Part shown: positions 42,027 through 50,539 of the stretch, one piece after another
Layout of the letters: the number at the start of each line of letters is the position of its first letter
How positions within the stretch are numbered: position 1 is the first letter of the stretch
Source of the DNA: a bacterium
GTDB taxonomy: Bacteria; Zixibacteria; MSB-5A5; CAIYYT01
DNA: 64,000 nucleotides
Assembly: GCA_016708315.1 (NCBI GenBank)
Contig: JADJGC010000002.1
Coordinates: 62,001-126,000, forward strand
Reading direction: 5' to 3'
Notes under the pieces: generated by a model
Seen by the model: the letters and a program-made list of their open reading frames with translations, nothing else
What the model was told of the DNA's origin: nothing
Database searches by the model: none
Program-made: the position numbers and the translations under genes

Positions 42027-42143
42027 ATGAAAGTTCGTTCGTCAGTAAAACCGCGCTGTGAGCATTGCAAAATTATTCGCCGCAACGGCATAGTTCGGGT
42101 GATTTGCAGCAAAAATCCGCGTCACAAACAGCGTCAGGGATAG
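42027..42143 (+). CDS. rpmJ: 50S ribosomal protein L36
   Basis: A 38-residue zinc-ribbon protein: [15 protein letters not shown] start, with Cys11, Cys14, Cys27 and His33 as ligands and ending HKQRQG. The C+ form, intact. GGAG box at 42015. Too short for automatic frame lists but unmistakable. Confidence 0.97.
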   Translation: MKVRSSVKPRCEHCKIIRRNGIVRVICSKNPRHKQRQG

Positions 42144-42158
42144 GATCAGGAGGAGAAA

Positions 42159-42539
42159 TTGGCTCGTATTGCAGGCGTAGACTTACCGCGCGAAAAGCGC
42201 CTTGAAATTGCGCTTACCTATATTTTCGGTCTGGGACCCGCATCAGCGCGTGAGATTCTCAAGAAGACCGGAATCAATCCTGATCTGCGCGTTCACAAGA
42301 TGACTGAAGAAGACGTTGCGAAATTGCGCAGCGTGATTGAAAACGATTACCGCGTAGAAGGTGTGCTTCGCAGCGAAGTTGCCATGAATATCAAGCGCTT
42401 GATTGATATCGGCAGCTATCGCGGACTGCGCCACCGCCGCGGATTGCCGTTGCGCGGACAGCGCACCAAGACGAACGCTCGCACCCGCAAAGGTCCGAAG
42501 CGGACGATCGCCGGCAAGAAGAAAACGCCGACGAAGTAG
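42159..42539 (+). CDS. rpsM: 30S ribosomal protein S13
   Basis: A 126-residue head protein: [21 protein letters not shown] and the C-terminal [22 protein letters not shown] tail contacting tRNAs. TTG start behind AGGAGG. Confidence 0.98.
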   Translation: MARIAGVDLPREKRLEIALTYIFGLGPASAREILKKTGINPDLRVHKMTEEDVAKLRSVIENDYRVEGVLRSEVAMNIKRLIDIGSYRGLRHRRGLPLRGQRTKTNARTRKGPKRTIAGKKKTPTK

Positions 42540-42580
42540 GATTGTAATGATTTTTAGTTTTCCGATACAGGAGAGGTTAA

Positions 42581-42973
42581 TTGGCTAATCCGAAACCAAA
42601 AGGTAAGAAGAAGAAAGCGCGCCGCATCGATCCGATGGGTGTGGCTCATATTCAGTCGACGTTTAACAATACGATCATTTCGATCTGCGATTCCACCGGT
42701 GGTGTGATTGCCTGGTCGTCGGCCGGAAAATCCGGATTCAAGGGTTCGAAGAAATCGACGCCGTTTGCGGCTCAGCTGGCAGCGACTTCTTCAGCCAAGG
42801 AAGCAATCGATCAGGGTCTGCGTAAAATCGAAGTTTGGGTCAAGGGACCGGGTTCCGGTCGCGAGGCGGCGATTCGTTCACTTCAGGCGGCTGGTCTTGA
42901 GATCACCGCTATTAAGGATGTCACTCCGATTCCTCACAACGGCTGCCGTCCGCCTAAGCGGCGCAGAGTATAG
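42581..42973 (+). CDS. rpsK: 30S ribosomal protein S11
   Basis: A 130-residue platform protein: [55 protein letters not shown]. It includes the Asn-Gly site that is converted to isoaspartate in E. coli. TTG start. Confidence 0.98.
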   Translation: MANPKPKGKKKKARRIDPMGVAHIQSTFNNTIISICDSTGGVIAWSSAGKSGFKGSKKSTPFAAQLAATSSAKEAIDQGLRKIEVWVKGPGSGREAAIRSLQAAGLEITAIKDVTPIPHNGCRPPKRRRV

Positions 42974-42992
42974 GGTGGGGAGGTAAATAATT

Positions 42993-43604
42993 ATGGCAAG
43001 ATATACAGGTCCGAAACATAAGATGTGCCGCCGTCTCGGCGAAAAAGTTTGCGATTCACTGAAGTGTCCGGTTGACCGCCGTCCGTACGGTCCGGGTCAA
43101 CACGGCCAGGGCATGCGCCGCAAGCTGTCCGAGTATGGCATCCAATTGCGCGAAAAGCAGAAGGTGCGTTCGATTTACGGCGTGCTGGAAAAGCAGTTCC
43201 GCAATTATTTCGAAGAAGCCAACCGCATGAAGGGCGTGACGGGCGAAAACCTGTTGCAGCTTCTGGAATGCCGCTTGGACAATATTGTATTTCGTTTGGG
43301 CTTTGCGCCAACGCGTCGCGCTGCGCGGCAGTTGGTTCGTCATCGCCATTTCGTGGTGGGCGGACATATCGTCGATATTCCGTCGTACCAATTGAAACCG
43401 CATGAGTTAATCCGCGTGAAGGATAAGTCGCGCAAGCTGGATATTATTCACATGGCGCTTAAGAACTCCGACCGTTCATCAGACTTGCCCTGGCTGCGTG
43501 TCAATAAGGCTTCACTGGAGGGCGAACTGCTAGAGTTGCCAAAGCGTGCCGATATACCGGTTCCGGTTTCCGAGCAGTTGATTGTGGAGTTGTACAGCAA
43601 GTAG
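42993..43604 (+). CDS. rpsD: 30S ribosomal protein S4
   Basis: A 203-residue primary 16S-binding protein: PVDRRPYGPGQHGQG, LECRLDNIVFRLGFAPTRRAARQ (S4 RNA-binding fold), and LPWLRVNKASLEG. The N-terminal segment has Cys12, Cys20 and Cys25 plus His9, three of the four cysteines of the zinc (C+) form, so a variant zinc site is possible. Confidence 0.98.
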   Translation: MARYTGPKHKMCRRLGEKVCDSLKCPVDRRPYGPGQHGQGMRRKLSEYGIQLREKQKVRSIYGVLEKQFRNYFEEANRMKGVTGENLLQLLECRLDNIVFRLGFAPTRRAARQLVRHRHFVVGGHIVDIPSYQLKPHELIRVKDKSRKLDIIHMALKNSDRSSDLPWLRVNKASLEGELLELPKRADIPVPVSEQLIVELYSK

Positions 43605-43626
43605 TTTAGCAAGGAGAGTAGCTATA

Positions 43627-44604
43627 ATGAAGTGGAGAAATCTGGTGCTGCCGAAAGAGGTAGCGACCGAAGGAGTGTCGGAGGATCAGCGCTTTGCGCG
43701 TTTCGTACTCGAACCGCTGGAGCGCGGATTTGGTGTTACGATCGGCAACTCGCTGCGTAGAATTCTGCTCTCGGCCATTCAGGGAGCTGCAGTAACTTCG
43801 ATTCGCATCGAAGGCGTGCAGCACGAATTTTCGACGATTCCGGGTGTCTATGAAGACGTCACGCAGATTGTCTTGAATCTGAAGAAACTCAGAATCAAGA
43901 TGCACAATGACGATCCGAAGACCCTGAAGTTGGCGATCACCGGCAAAGGCAAATACAATGCCGGCAAGATTGAACCGAACGCTGATATCGAGATTCTGAA
44001 TCCGGATCTGCATATTCTCGAGTTGACCGAAGACAAGAAGTTCAATATCGAAATCGATATGGACTTGGGTCGCGGATATGTCCTCGCTGAGGGCAACAAG
44101 CGTCCTGACCGTCCGGTTGGAACGATCTTGGTGGACTCGTTGTTCAGCCCGGTCATTAAGGTGAATTATAATGTTGAAAATACCCGCGTGGGCCAGCGCA
44201 CCGACTACGATCGTTTGACGCTTGAGGTTCTGACCGACGGCTCGCTAAGTCCGGAAGAAGCGATTGGATTCAGCGCCAAGCTGCTTGCCGATCACTTGCG
44301 CTTCTTCATTCACATCGACGAAGATATCATTCCAGTCGAAGAGAAGAAGGAAGACGAAGAGATCGTCCGCGTTCGTAATCTGCTAAATACCCGGGTTGAT
44401 GAACTCGAACTTTCGGTGCGCTCATCCAATTGTCTGCGCGCCGCGAATATCCAAACCTTGCGCGATCTGGTGACCAAGTCGGAATCAGATATGCTGAAGT
44501 ATCGTAACTTCGGACGCAAGTCGCTCACCGAGCTAAGCGCCATTCTGGACGAGCAAGGTATGAGCTGGGGTATGGATATTTCTAAATTTATCGCGAATGA
44601 ATAG
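43627..44604 (+). CDS. rpoA: RNA polymerase subunit alpha
   Basis: A 325-residue subunit. The N-terminal domain (RFVLEPLERGFGVTIGNSLRRILLSAIQGAAVTSI) dimerises and nucleates beta and beta'. The C-terminal domain has the DNA-binding helices SSNCLRAANIQTLRDLV with the Arg that contacts UP elements. The start is ATG 43627 behind AAGGAG; the frame is open 15 codons further upstream into rpsD without family similarity. Confidence 0.98.
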   Translation: MKWRNLVLPKEVATEGVSEDQRFARFVLEPLERGFGVTIGNSLRRILLSAIQGAAVTSIRIEGVQHEFSTIPGVYEDVTQIVLNLKKLRIKMHNDDPKTLKLAITGKGKYNAGKIEPNADIEILNPDLHILELTEDKKFNIEIDMDLGRGYVLAEGNKRPDRPVGTILVDSLFSPVIKVNYNVENTRVGQRTDYDRLTLEVLTDGSLSPEEAIGFSAKLLADHLRFFIHIDEDIIPVEEKKEDEEIVRVRNLLNTRVDELELSVRSSNCLRAANIQTLRDLVTKSESDMLKYRNFGRKSLTELSAILDEQGMSWGMDISKFIANE

Positions 44605-44622
44605 ACTGAGGAGAGTGATACT

Positions 44623-45144
44623 GTGTTACATCATGGCAAGAAAACCCCGAAGCTAAGCCGTACGGCCACCCACCGTAACGCTATGCTTTCCAACATGGCA
44701 GCGTCGCTCTTCCTGCACTCGAAGATGACGACCACGACGCCGAAGGCAAAGGCGCTTCGTCCCTACGTCGATCGTTTGATCACGAAGGCGAAGGACGGCA
44801 CGCTGCATAGCAAGCGTCTGGTTGCGAGCTACATGCCGCACAAGGTCGCTTTGAAGAAGCTGTTCGAAGAAATCGCTCCGAAGATGAGCGAACGGACTTC
44901 CGGTTACTCGCGCGTAATCAAAGCCGGTATGCGCCGCGGCGACAACGCCGAGGTGTCGGTAATCGAGCTTCTGCTCGACAAGCCGGTCGAGACAGTCGAG
45001 AAGAAGGAAGGCAAGGGCAAGGCATCTAAGGAGAAGGGTGATGCACCGGCAAAGACCGCTGCTCCGAAGAAAGCCAAGTCAGCTAAGGCAGGAGCTTCCA
45101 AGCCAAAAGCCAAGGCAGCAAAGACGGCCAAAGCCGGTAAGTAG
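44623..45144 (+). CDS. rplQ: 50S ribosomal protein L17 with Lys/Ala tail
   Basis: Residues 1 to about 120 are standard L17: SRTATHRNAMLSNMAASL, TPKAKALRPYVDRLITKAK, SGYSRVIKAGMRRGDNAEVSVIELL. A tail of about 50 residues follows, nearly all Lys, Ala, Pro and Gly (KKAKSAKAGASKPKAKAAK), resembling histone-like low-complexity tails. GTG start (MLHHGKKTPKL). Last gene of the alpha operon, followed by a strong terminator. Confidence 0.96.
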   Translation: MLHHGKKTPKLSRTATHRNAMLSNMAASLFLHSKMTTTTPKAKALRPYVDRLITKAKDGTLHSKRLVASYMPHKVALKKLFEEIAPKMSERTSGYSRVIKAGMRRGDNAEVSVIELLLDKPVETVEKKEGKGKASKEKGDAPAKTAAPKKAKSAKAGASKPKAKAAKTAKAGK

Positions 45145-45179
45145 TGCATATTAATCGCGAAAGCGATTCTGAATTCGAG

Positions 45180-45209
45180 AGGCGGATGATGCGAATCATT
45201 CGCCTTTTT
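45180..45209 (+). terminator. Rho-independent terminator of the ribosomal super-cluster
   Basis: AGGCGGATGAT (45180-45190) pairs with ATCATTCGCCT (45195-45205) over the loop GCGA (one G-U pair), followed by a run of five Ts. It marks the end of the operon chain beginning at tRNA-Thr. Confidence 0.9.
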
Positions 45210-45235
45210 CGTTATAATCAGACTCATGCGAGAAT

Positions 45236-45302
45236 GTAGGGCAGGTCTCCAAGTGCGTGTTTCAAATTCTCAGCCTGCATCCGATTATGGGGCCCGCCCC
45301 AC
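45236..45302. repeat. partial copy of the GGCAGGTCTCC element
   Basis: GTAGGGCAGGTCTCC at the left edge matches the inverted end of the element at 10857-10922; at the right edge GGGGCCCGCCCCAC forms only a diverged counterpart. It lies in a stretch of about 260 bases between the rplQ terminator and the VOC gene where I see no gene. Confidence 0.5.
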
Positions 45303-45469
45303 AAATCTATTCAGCTTTCTCATTATCAGCGGTTTATCATCGACAACTCCGGTCGAGAATATGATTGATTTCGTCGCAGCGGTTCTTCATCTTGAAAAAT
45401 CAGATGTCGCTTGTTTGGCGATAGTCCGTTAGCCACAATTCAAATCACGACTAAGAAAGGATCGAACGT

Positions 45470-45823
45470 ATGGCGCACCCAGTAGTACACTTTGAGATCG
45501 GCTGCAAAGACGGCCAGCAAACGCAGGATTTCTACTCCAAGCTCTTCGACTGGAAAATCGCAGAAATGGGTCCCGCAAGAATGATCGACACCGGCGACAA
45601 GGTGGGCATTCAGGGACATATTAGCAGTCTCGGTCATGAGCCTCACCAGTATGTAACTGTTTATGTACAGGTCGAAGATATCAATGCCTGCCTGGCGAAA
45701 GCAAGTCAATTAGGCGGCAAGACTCTTGTGCCAGCGACACCCATTCCCGGTATGGGAGAATTCGCCTGGTTGTCCGACCCGGGTGGAAACATCATCGGAC
45801 TCTGGACATCGATTTCCCAATAA
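45470..45823 (+). CDS. VOC (glyoxalase/bleomycin-resistance fold) protein
   Basis: A 117-residue single-module VOC protein made of two beta-alpha-beta-beta-beta units: start HPVVHFEIGCKDGQQTQDFYSKLFDW and end GMGEFAWLSDPGGNIIGLW. Typical ligand positions (His near 7, Glu in the closing strands) are present, so it may bind a metal. ATG 45470 behind AAAGGA. The substrate is not identifiable; such proteins act as isomerases, dioxygenases or binding proteins. Confidence 0.85.
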   Translation: MAHPVVHFEIGCKDGQQTQDFYSKLFDWKIAEMGPARMIDTGDKVGIQGHISSLGHEPHQYVTVYVQVEDINACLAKASQLGGKTLVPATPIPGMGEFAWLSDPGGNIIGLWTSISQ

Positions 45824-45942
45824 GGGGATTGAATGGCACTTAGTCGAGCTCTCAATCGCGCCTACTGCGAGTTCGGCAGTCTATAGGTCAAATCCCCGGA
45901 AGAGCGACCGATTAACTGAAACTGTGCCCTTGGTTGCCAAGG

Positions 45943-46638
45943 CTACCGAAGCAGCAGTTTCGCTCGAACGATGAAACGAAGGAGCCATACCAGAGGAACC
46001 AGCGCAATTGGTTTCGTAGCTCTAATCCTTGGACGCTTGATCACTTTGAGAATGAACTCAGCAGCTTGGTCGGGCGACAGCAAGAATGGTTTCACCGGGG
46101 ATTTTGCCATCTTCGTATCCACAAATCCGAAGCGAATATTACTGACATTGATACTCTTTGATTTCGCAGCTATTCCGAGACCCTCCCAGTATCTCGATAT
46201 TCCTGCTTTCGACGCACTGTAGCTCGGTGCGTCGGGTGACGTCAGTTCGTCAGCCATTGAGCTGATTCCGATGAAATGACCATTGCCTTGGTTCTGCATC
46301 GCAGTCAGTACAATCTCCGTGGTTATCACGGCTGCCATTAGATTTACTTCGAAGACGCGAGTCTCAAACCGAAGATTGGTCCAATCGAGTTGATCGCCAA
46401 TTCCAGCGAAGTAGATGCAAAGATCGATGTGCGGATATTCAACCAAGATTTCGTTCAGTCGAGAACGGTAGTTGGTAGCAGAAACATCCTGCAGAAAGTG
46501 GCGGTAGTGAGGATGATGGAGCGAAGAGCTCGATTTGGATACGCCGACTACCCTAAAGTCGAGAGCCAGGAGTTTCTTGGTTACTTCGGCGCCAATCCCG
46601 CTTGTGTTGCCGATCAGGAGTGCAGTTTTATTGGTCAT
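45943..46638 (-). CDS. short-chain dehydrogenase/reductase
   Basis: A 231-residue SDR oxidoreductase. The cofactor loop is GNTSGIG (residues 10-16), the NAG-type motif is FAGIG, and the catalytic Ser (IGISSMAD) and Tyr-x3-Lys (YSASKAG) are present. The C-terminal end is hydrophobic and basic (VPLVWLLRFIVRAKLLLR), suggesting membrane association, as in some lipid-acting SDRs. Minus strand, convergent with the VOC gene. The substrate is unknown. Confidence 0.9.
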   Translation of the reverse strand: MTNKTALLIGNTSGIGAEVTKKLLALDFRVVGVSKSSSSLHHPHYRHFLQDVSATNYRSRLNEILVEYPHIDLCIYFAGIGDQLDWTNLRFETRVFEVNLMAAVITTEIVLTAMQNQGNGHFIGISSMADELTSPDAPSYSASKAGISRYWEGLGIAAKSKSINVSNIRFGFVDTKMAKSPVKPFLLSPDQAAEFILKVIKRPRIRATKPIALVPLVWLLRFIVRAKLLLR

Positions 46639-46826
46639 CTATTGACACAAATGTAGAATGTAGTTGTTCGGAGTGCAATTAGATTATCCTGTCCATTATC
46701 CGGACTTGCCCGAGTTGTCCAAACCGAACCTATTCCAGAGTTAGAAGGCAACTTTGTTGTTGTGTGGGTGACGTTCGTTTGATAGTTTGGCGTCGAACAA
46801 AATTATGTACTCAGGGAGAATGTGAA

Positions 46827-47195
46827 ATGGGCAAAGGCTGCAAAGTACTGCTAATAGTCGGGATCGTCATATTGGCGCTGGTCATCGTAGGCGGGATTAT
46901 TGGCTACACGCAATGTGACAAGATACAAAGTTTTGCTGCGACGAAAGCCGTAGAATCAATGGAGAAGGATGTCCTCGCAAATATTCCTGAAGGCTTCAAT
47001 GTTGATGAAGTAAAGGCAACTTTGACTGAACTCAAAGACAAGATGAAGCAACTTGTCGCAGAAAAGAAGCTCGATTTCACGAAAATGTCGCCAATGGTTA
47101 ATCAGTTTAAAGAATCTATGAAGGACAGAAAGCTCACGGCTGAGGAGCTTGACAAACTGATCGAGCAGATTCGGGAATTTATCAAGAGCTCATAG
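46827..47195 (+). CDS. small membrane-anchored helical protein
   Basis: 122 residues: a Gly/Lys start, one strongly hydrophobic segment (residues 7-27, VLLIVGIVILALVIVGGII), then a fully helical charged domain with no Cys other than near the membrane and many Lys-Glu pairs. I do not recognise a family. ATG 46827 behind GGGAGAA is preferred over an upstream in-frame start. The topology suggests a single-span protein with a soluble four-helix-like tail. The neighbours give no functional hint. Confidence 0.65.
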   Translation: MGKGCKVLLIVGIVILALVIVGGIIGYTQCDKIQSFAATKAVESMEKDVLANIPEGFNVDEVKATLTELKDKMKQLVAEKKLDFTKMSPMVNQFKESMKDRKLTAEELDKLIEQIREFIKSS

Positions 47196-47336
47196 CTGGA
47201 AAACGGTATAACCCACCCCGTCTCTGAACCTCTCATCGGCTCGGAGCCAACCCTTCAGGGGAAGGGTATCATTAGTGGCGGCGACGGCTTCAGCGGTTGA
47301 ATGTGCCGTTGCGAGTATCGACCGACACCGAAGACT

Positions 47337-47951
47337 ATGACAATGACTCCGACAATACTTCTTCTTGTTGGATCTTACCTATTTGGTTCGATTCCATTTT
47401 CGGTGATCATCGGATACCTGTTTGCCGGTGTCGATGTCCGCAAGCACGGATCGGGAAATGCCGGCGCTACCAATGTCTATCGCGTTGCAGGATTAGCGGC
47501 AGCGATAATCGCGGGTTTGCTTGACGCGCTTAAAGGGGTAATTCCGGTTTTGACTGCTAAGATGTTGTTTCCCAACACCGAGTGGCTCCAAATCGCCTGC
47601 GGATTGGCTGCAGTAGTTGGACATATCTTCCCGATTTTCGCAGGATTCAAAGGCGGCAAGGGAGTGAATACTCTTCTGGGAATGTTCATTGTACTGCTAC
47701 CAATCGAGATGCTGATATGTTTGGGAGTCTTTGGCATCGTATTCGCAATCACGAGAATCGTATCGTTGGGATCGATGACGGCTGGAGTAACACTTTCAGT
47801 GATTGCGCTAATCGAAAAGTACATAATGGCAAAAAATATGTCACTGCTTTTACTTTCCGCTTGCATCGGCGTGACTCTGCTTGTATTATTCACACACCGA
47901 GCAAACATTCGAAGATTGGTCCGGGGTGAAGAGAAGAAGTTGTCTCGTTGA
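47337..47951 (+). CDS. plsY: glycerol-3-phosphate acyltransferase PlsY
   Basis: Inner-membrane enzyme that transfers acyl groups from acyl-phosphate to glycerol-3-phosphate, the first step of phospholipid synthesis. Five or so spans; motif 1 HGSGNAGATNVYR, motif 2 FKGGKGVNTLLG, and a third loop near RIVSLGSM are all present. Start ATG 47337 (MTMTPTILLLVGSYLFGSIPF); a further ATG two codons in is equally possible. Followed by gpsA, which makes its substrate. Confidence 0.95.
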   Translation: MTMTPTILLLVGSYLFGSIPFSVIIGYLFAGVDVRKHGSGNAGATNVYRVAGLAAAIIAGLLDALKGVIPVLTAKMLFPNTEWLQIACGLAAVVGHIFPIFAGFKGGKGVNTLLGMFIVLLPIEMLICLGVFGIVFAITRIVSLGSMTAGVTLSVIALIEKYIMAKNMSLLLLSACIGVTLLVLFTHRANIRRLVRGEEKKLSR

Positions 47952-47995
47952 CCAAGCTTTGAAAAGTTGGTTGACTAACCTGAGTCCGGGGATGT

Positions 47996-49003
47996 ATGGC
48001 GAGAGTTTCGGTTCTAGGTGCAGGAGGGTGGGGAATTGCGATCGCCAATCTACTTGCCGAGACCGACAACCAGGTAATCCTCTGGAAACATGATCCCGCT
48101 GCTGTAAAAAAGCTAATCACTACCCGGCGCGACAACACCAAGTTGCGCGGCGTGGATATCCACAAGAAGATTCAAATTACCCACGACATGGCCGAGTCAA
48201 TGGATGATCGCGATATCATCATTCTTGCTATTCCTACGCAAAATGTGCGTCGGGTCTGCGAGAAAATCAGAGCTACCGGCAAACCGGTGCCGATCGTCGT
48301 CAGCCTGTCCAAGGGTATCGAGATAACTACCTTACAACGAGTGTCGGAAATCATCGCCGACGTACTTGGTGACGACGTTGCCGATCGCGTAGTCGTCTTG
48401 TCGGGGCCGTCACATGCCGAGGAGGTCTCCCGCAATGTGCCGACTTCGGTCGTTGCCGCCGGAATCAAACACGGTTCGCTTACTGAAGTGCAGCACCTGA
48501 TGTCGACCGCGAGTTTTCGCGTTTATACGTCTGATGATGTCATCGGAGTTGAGCTTGGCGGGGCGCTGAAAAACGTAATTGCCCTTGCTGCCGGAATGCT
48601 CTACGGCCTAAGACTGGGAGATAACACGACCGGGGCATTGCTAACGAGAGGACTGGCGGAGATGTCGAGACTTGGCGCCAAAATGGGCGCTCGAGAGGAG
48701 ACTTTCGCCGGATTGTCAGGTCTTGGCGACCTGGTGACTACCTGCGTTTCATTCCATAGCCGTAATCGTTATGTCGGTGAAAGGATTGGCAGGGGAGAAA
48801 AACTTCCGGAAATCATGTCTTCTATGACAATGGTCGCCGAAGGAGTCCCAACGACAAGAGCCGCTGTTCGTCTCGCCGAGAAGTACAATGTCGAGATGCC
48901 TATTACACGTCAGGTATACGAAGTCCTCTTCGACTCGAAGTCTCCTGCACAAGCGCTGAGTGACCTGATGAGCCGAGAACTCAAGAGTGAGGTCTACTGT
49001 TAG
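47996..49003 (+). CDS. gpsA: glycerol-3-phosphate dehydrogenase [NAD(P)+]
   Basis: 335 residues. Reduces dihydroxyacetone phosphate to glycerol-3-phosphate for lipid synthesis. The Rossmann motif is GAGGWG (residues 8-13); LSGPSHAEEV and the catalytic Lys region GGALKNVIALAAG are present, with the C-terminal GLSGLGDLVTTC. It pairs functionally with plsY upstream and is followed 23 bases later by a MerR-type gene. Confidence 0.97.
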   Translation: MARVSVLGAGGWGIAIANLLAETDNQVILWKHDPAAVKKLITTRRDNTKLRGVDIHKKIQITHDMAESMDDRDIIILAIPTQNVRRVCEKIRATGKPVPIVVSLSKGIEITTLQRVSEIIADVLGDDVADRVVVLSGPSHAEEVSRNVPTSVVAAGIKHGSLTEVQHLMSTASFRVYTSDDVIGVELGGALKNVIALAAGMLYGLRLGDNTTGALLTRGLAEMSRLGAKMGAREETFAGLSGLGDLVTTCVSFHSRNRYVGERIGRGEKLPEIMSSMTMVAEGVPTTRAAVRLAEKYNVEMPITRQVYEVLFDSKSPAQALSDLMSRELKSEVYC

Positions 49004-49026
49004 AGAAAGAATGCGAGCGTGATGCT

Positions 49027-49383
49027 GTGAAGAACGGCGAAGAGAAACTTTACTATTCCATATCTGAAGTCGCAGAAATGACTGACGTCAAACCGTACGT
49101 ATTGCGGTTCTGGGAGAAGGAATTTCCGCTTCTGCGTCCGAAGAAAAATCGCGGCGGTAACCGCACTTATCAAAAGCGAGAGATCACGCTGGTCAATCGA
49201 ATTAAGTCGCTTTTGTATGAAGAGGGCTATACAATCGAAGGTGCCCGCCAGAAGCTCTCAGAATCATCCCGCGACATTCGACGCGAGGACAAACTGATCG
49301 AGCTTTTGGGGCAGATTAAGAAGGAGCTGATGGAGCTCGAGCGGGTTCTGACTTTGAATAGCCCGAACGGCTCCAAACCGTAG
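49027..49383 (+). CDS. MerR-family transcriptional regulator
   Basis: A 118-residue DNA-binding protein. A winged helix-turn-helix of MerR type covers residues 8-75 (YYSISEVAEMTDVKPYVLRFWEKEF, then RTYQKREITLVNRIKSLL and EGYTIEGARQKL). A coiled-coil-like helix follows, and no metal- or drug-binding extension. GTG start. This short form, often found beside gpsA-type genes in related genomes, has no known ligand; it may act as a constitutive or self-regulating factor. Confidence 0.92.
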   Translation: MKNGEEKLYYSISEVAEMTDVKPYVLRFWEKEFPLLRPKKNRGGNRTYQKREITLVNRIKSLLYEEGYTIEGARQKLSESSRDIRREDKLIELLGQIKKELMELERVLTLNSPNGSKP

Positions 49384-49415
49384 GACAACCCGCCTGCAAT
49401 AGTTCCGAAATTCGA

Positions 49416-49444
49416 TTGTATTCTGAACCGATATCGCTTATTTT
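49416..49444 (+). promoter_or_regulatory. putative promoter of tRNA-Pro
   Basis: TTGTAT (49416-49421) and TATTTT (49439-49444) with 17-base spacing end 15 bases before the tRNA. Hexamers are only partial matches. Confidence 0.35.
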
Positions 49445-49459
49445 AGCGTCCCCCTGATT

Positions 49460-49532
49460 CGGGGCGTGGCGCAGTTGGTAGCGCACTCGCTTGGGGTGCG
49501 AGAGGTCGGCAGTTCAAGTCTGCTCGCCCCGA
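49460..49532 (+). tRNA. tRNA-Pro (GGG)
   Basis: Acceptor CGGGGCG (49460-49466) pairs with CGCCCCG (49525-49531), discriminator A. The C1-G72 pair is usual for bacterial tRNA-Pro. The anticodon stem CTCGC/GCGAG encloses TTGGGGT with anticodon GGG. T arm GGCAGTTCAAGTCTGCT. CCA not encoded. Confidence 0.96.
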
Positions 49533-49564
49533 TTTTGATTCCCAAAACTACAGCCGCAGTTGAC

Positions 49565-50425
49565 CTACATCTCTGGAGTCATGTCGACTGAAATCTTGAG
49601 TCGGTCGAGTATTTCCGCACCGACTTCTTCGATGGCGCGTCGCGTTACATCAACGGTTTCCCATCCCTGTTTAGCAAAGAGCATCCGGCAAAAACGCAGT
49701 TCACCGCGCACCTGCGTGATGTCGTGATAGTTCATGATGGCGTGGCGATTGTCCTTGCTTCCCATCAGCAATGATGCGCGTTCTTCCCGTACTCGCGCCA
49801 GTTCGTTGGCGTCAATCATCAATCCAATAACACTTTGCTTCGGCGCCTTGTTGGTGCGGCTGACCAGCTGGGCGCCGTATGGCTCTTCAGAGATAATCGG
49901 AATGTTGACGACTTTCAGGCCGAAATTGCAGGCGAGGTACATGCTGATAGGCGTCTTGCAGGTTCGTGAAAGCCCGACCAAGACAATGTCAGCTTCTTCG
50001 ATGCGGTGGCCGCGGCCATCGTCATGCTCGACTGTATAGCCGATGGCATCGAGTTTTCGATAGTATCGATCATCGATGATCTGAAGCAACCCGGGACGAT
50101 ATTGCGGATGAACTCCAAGGAATTTTGAAAGGGTCTTGATCATTGGACGAAGGACATTTAGATGAAGGATACCCTTTGAGTCGAGCAGCTCGTGAAAGTA
50201 CTCGCCGTGCTCGATGGAAATTATCGAATAGACGACGAGGTAGTCATCTGTAATCTCGGAGACGATCGCGTCGATTTGTTCTTTTGTAGTAATACCCTGG
50301 TAGGTCTTCTTGATATGGAACGCTATCTTCAGGTTGTCGTATTGTGAAAGGACGGCATCAAGTAGCCGCTTGGCAGTACGGCCCGTACCGTCGGAGATAA
50401 TGATGATGTTTTTGCCTTTGTCCAT
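49565..50425 (-). CDS. PpsR-type kinase/pyrophosphorylase (PPDK or PEP synthase regulator)
   Basis: A 286-residue bifunctional enzyme of the DUF299 family, which in studied members phosphorylates and dephosphorylates a Thr of pyruvate phosphate dikinase or PEP synthetase, using ADP and inorganic phosphate. The start IIIISDGTGRTAKRLLDAVL and the P-loop-like GLSRTCKTPISMYLA are the family signatures, with YRRKLDAIGYTV-like and HDDGRG in the middle. The target enzyme is not encoded nearby. Minus strand, divergent from the next gene. Confidence 0.92.
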   Translation of the reverse strand: MDKGKNIIIISDGTGRTAKRLLDAVLSQYDNLKIAFHIKKTYQGITTKEQIDAIVSEITDDYLVVYSIISIEHGEYFHELLDSKGILHLNVLRPMIKTLSKFLGVHPQYRPGLLQIIDDRYYRKLDAIGYTVEHDDGRGHRIEEADIVLVGLSRTCKTPISMYLACNFGLKVVNIPIISEEPYGAQLVSRTNKAPKQSVIGLMIDANELARVREERASLLMGSKDNRHAIMNYHDITQVRGELRFCRMLFAKQGWETVDVTRRAIEEVGAEILDRLKISVDMTPEM

Positions 50426-50539
50426 AGAGTAGTTGCTCCTCGATTACAACGATATCAATTGCGGCGCTCAAAACAAAGGCTTTGTTGGGCAGCCGGGGGA
50501 TAGCATAAATTGGATTAGAGATTGAAAGGAAGAGTTGAT

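Noticed and set aside
45226..45432. Short frame after the rplQ terminator
   Set aside because: Runs through the partial palindromic element; no ribosome-binding site or similarity.
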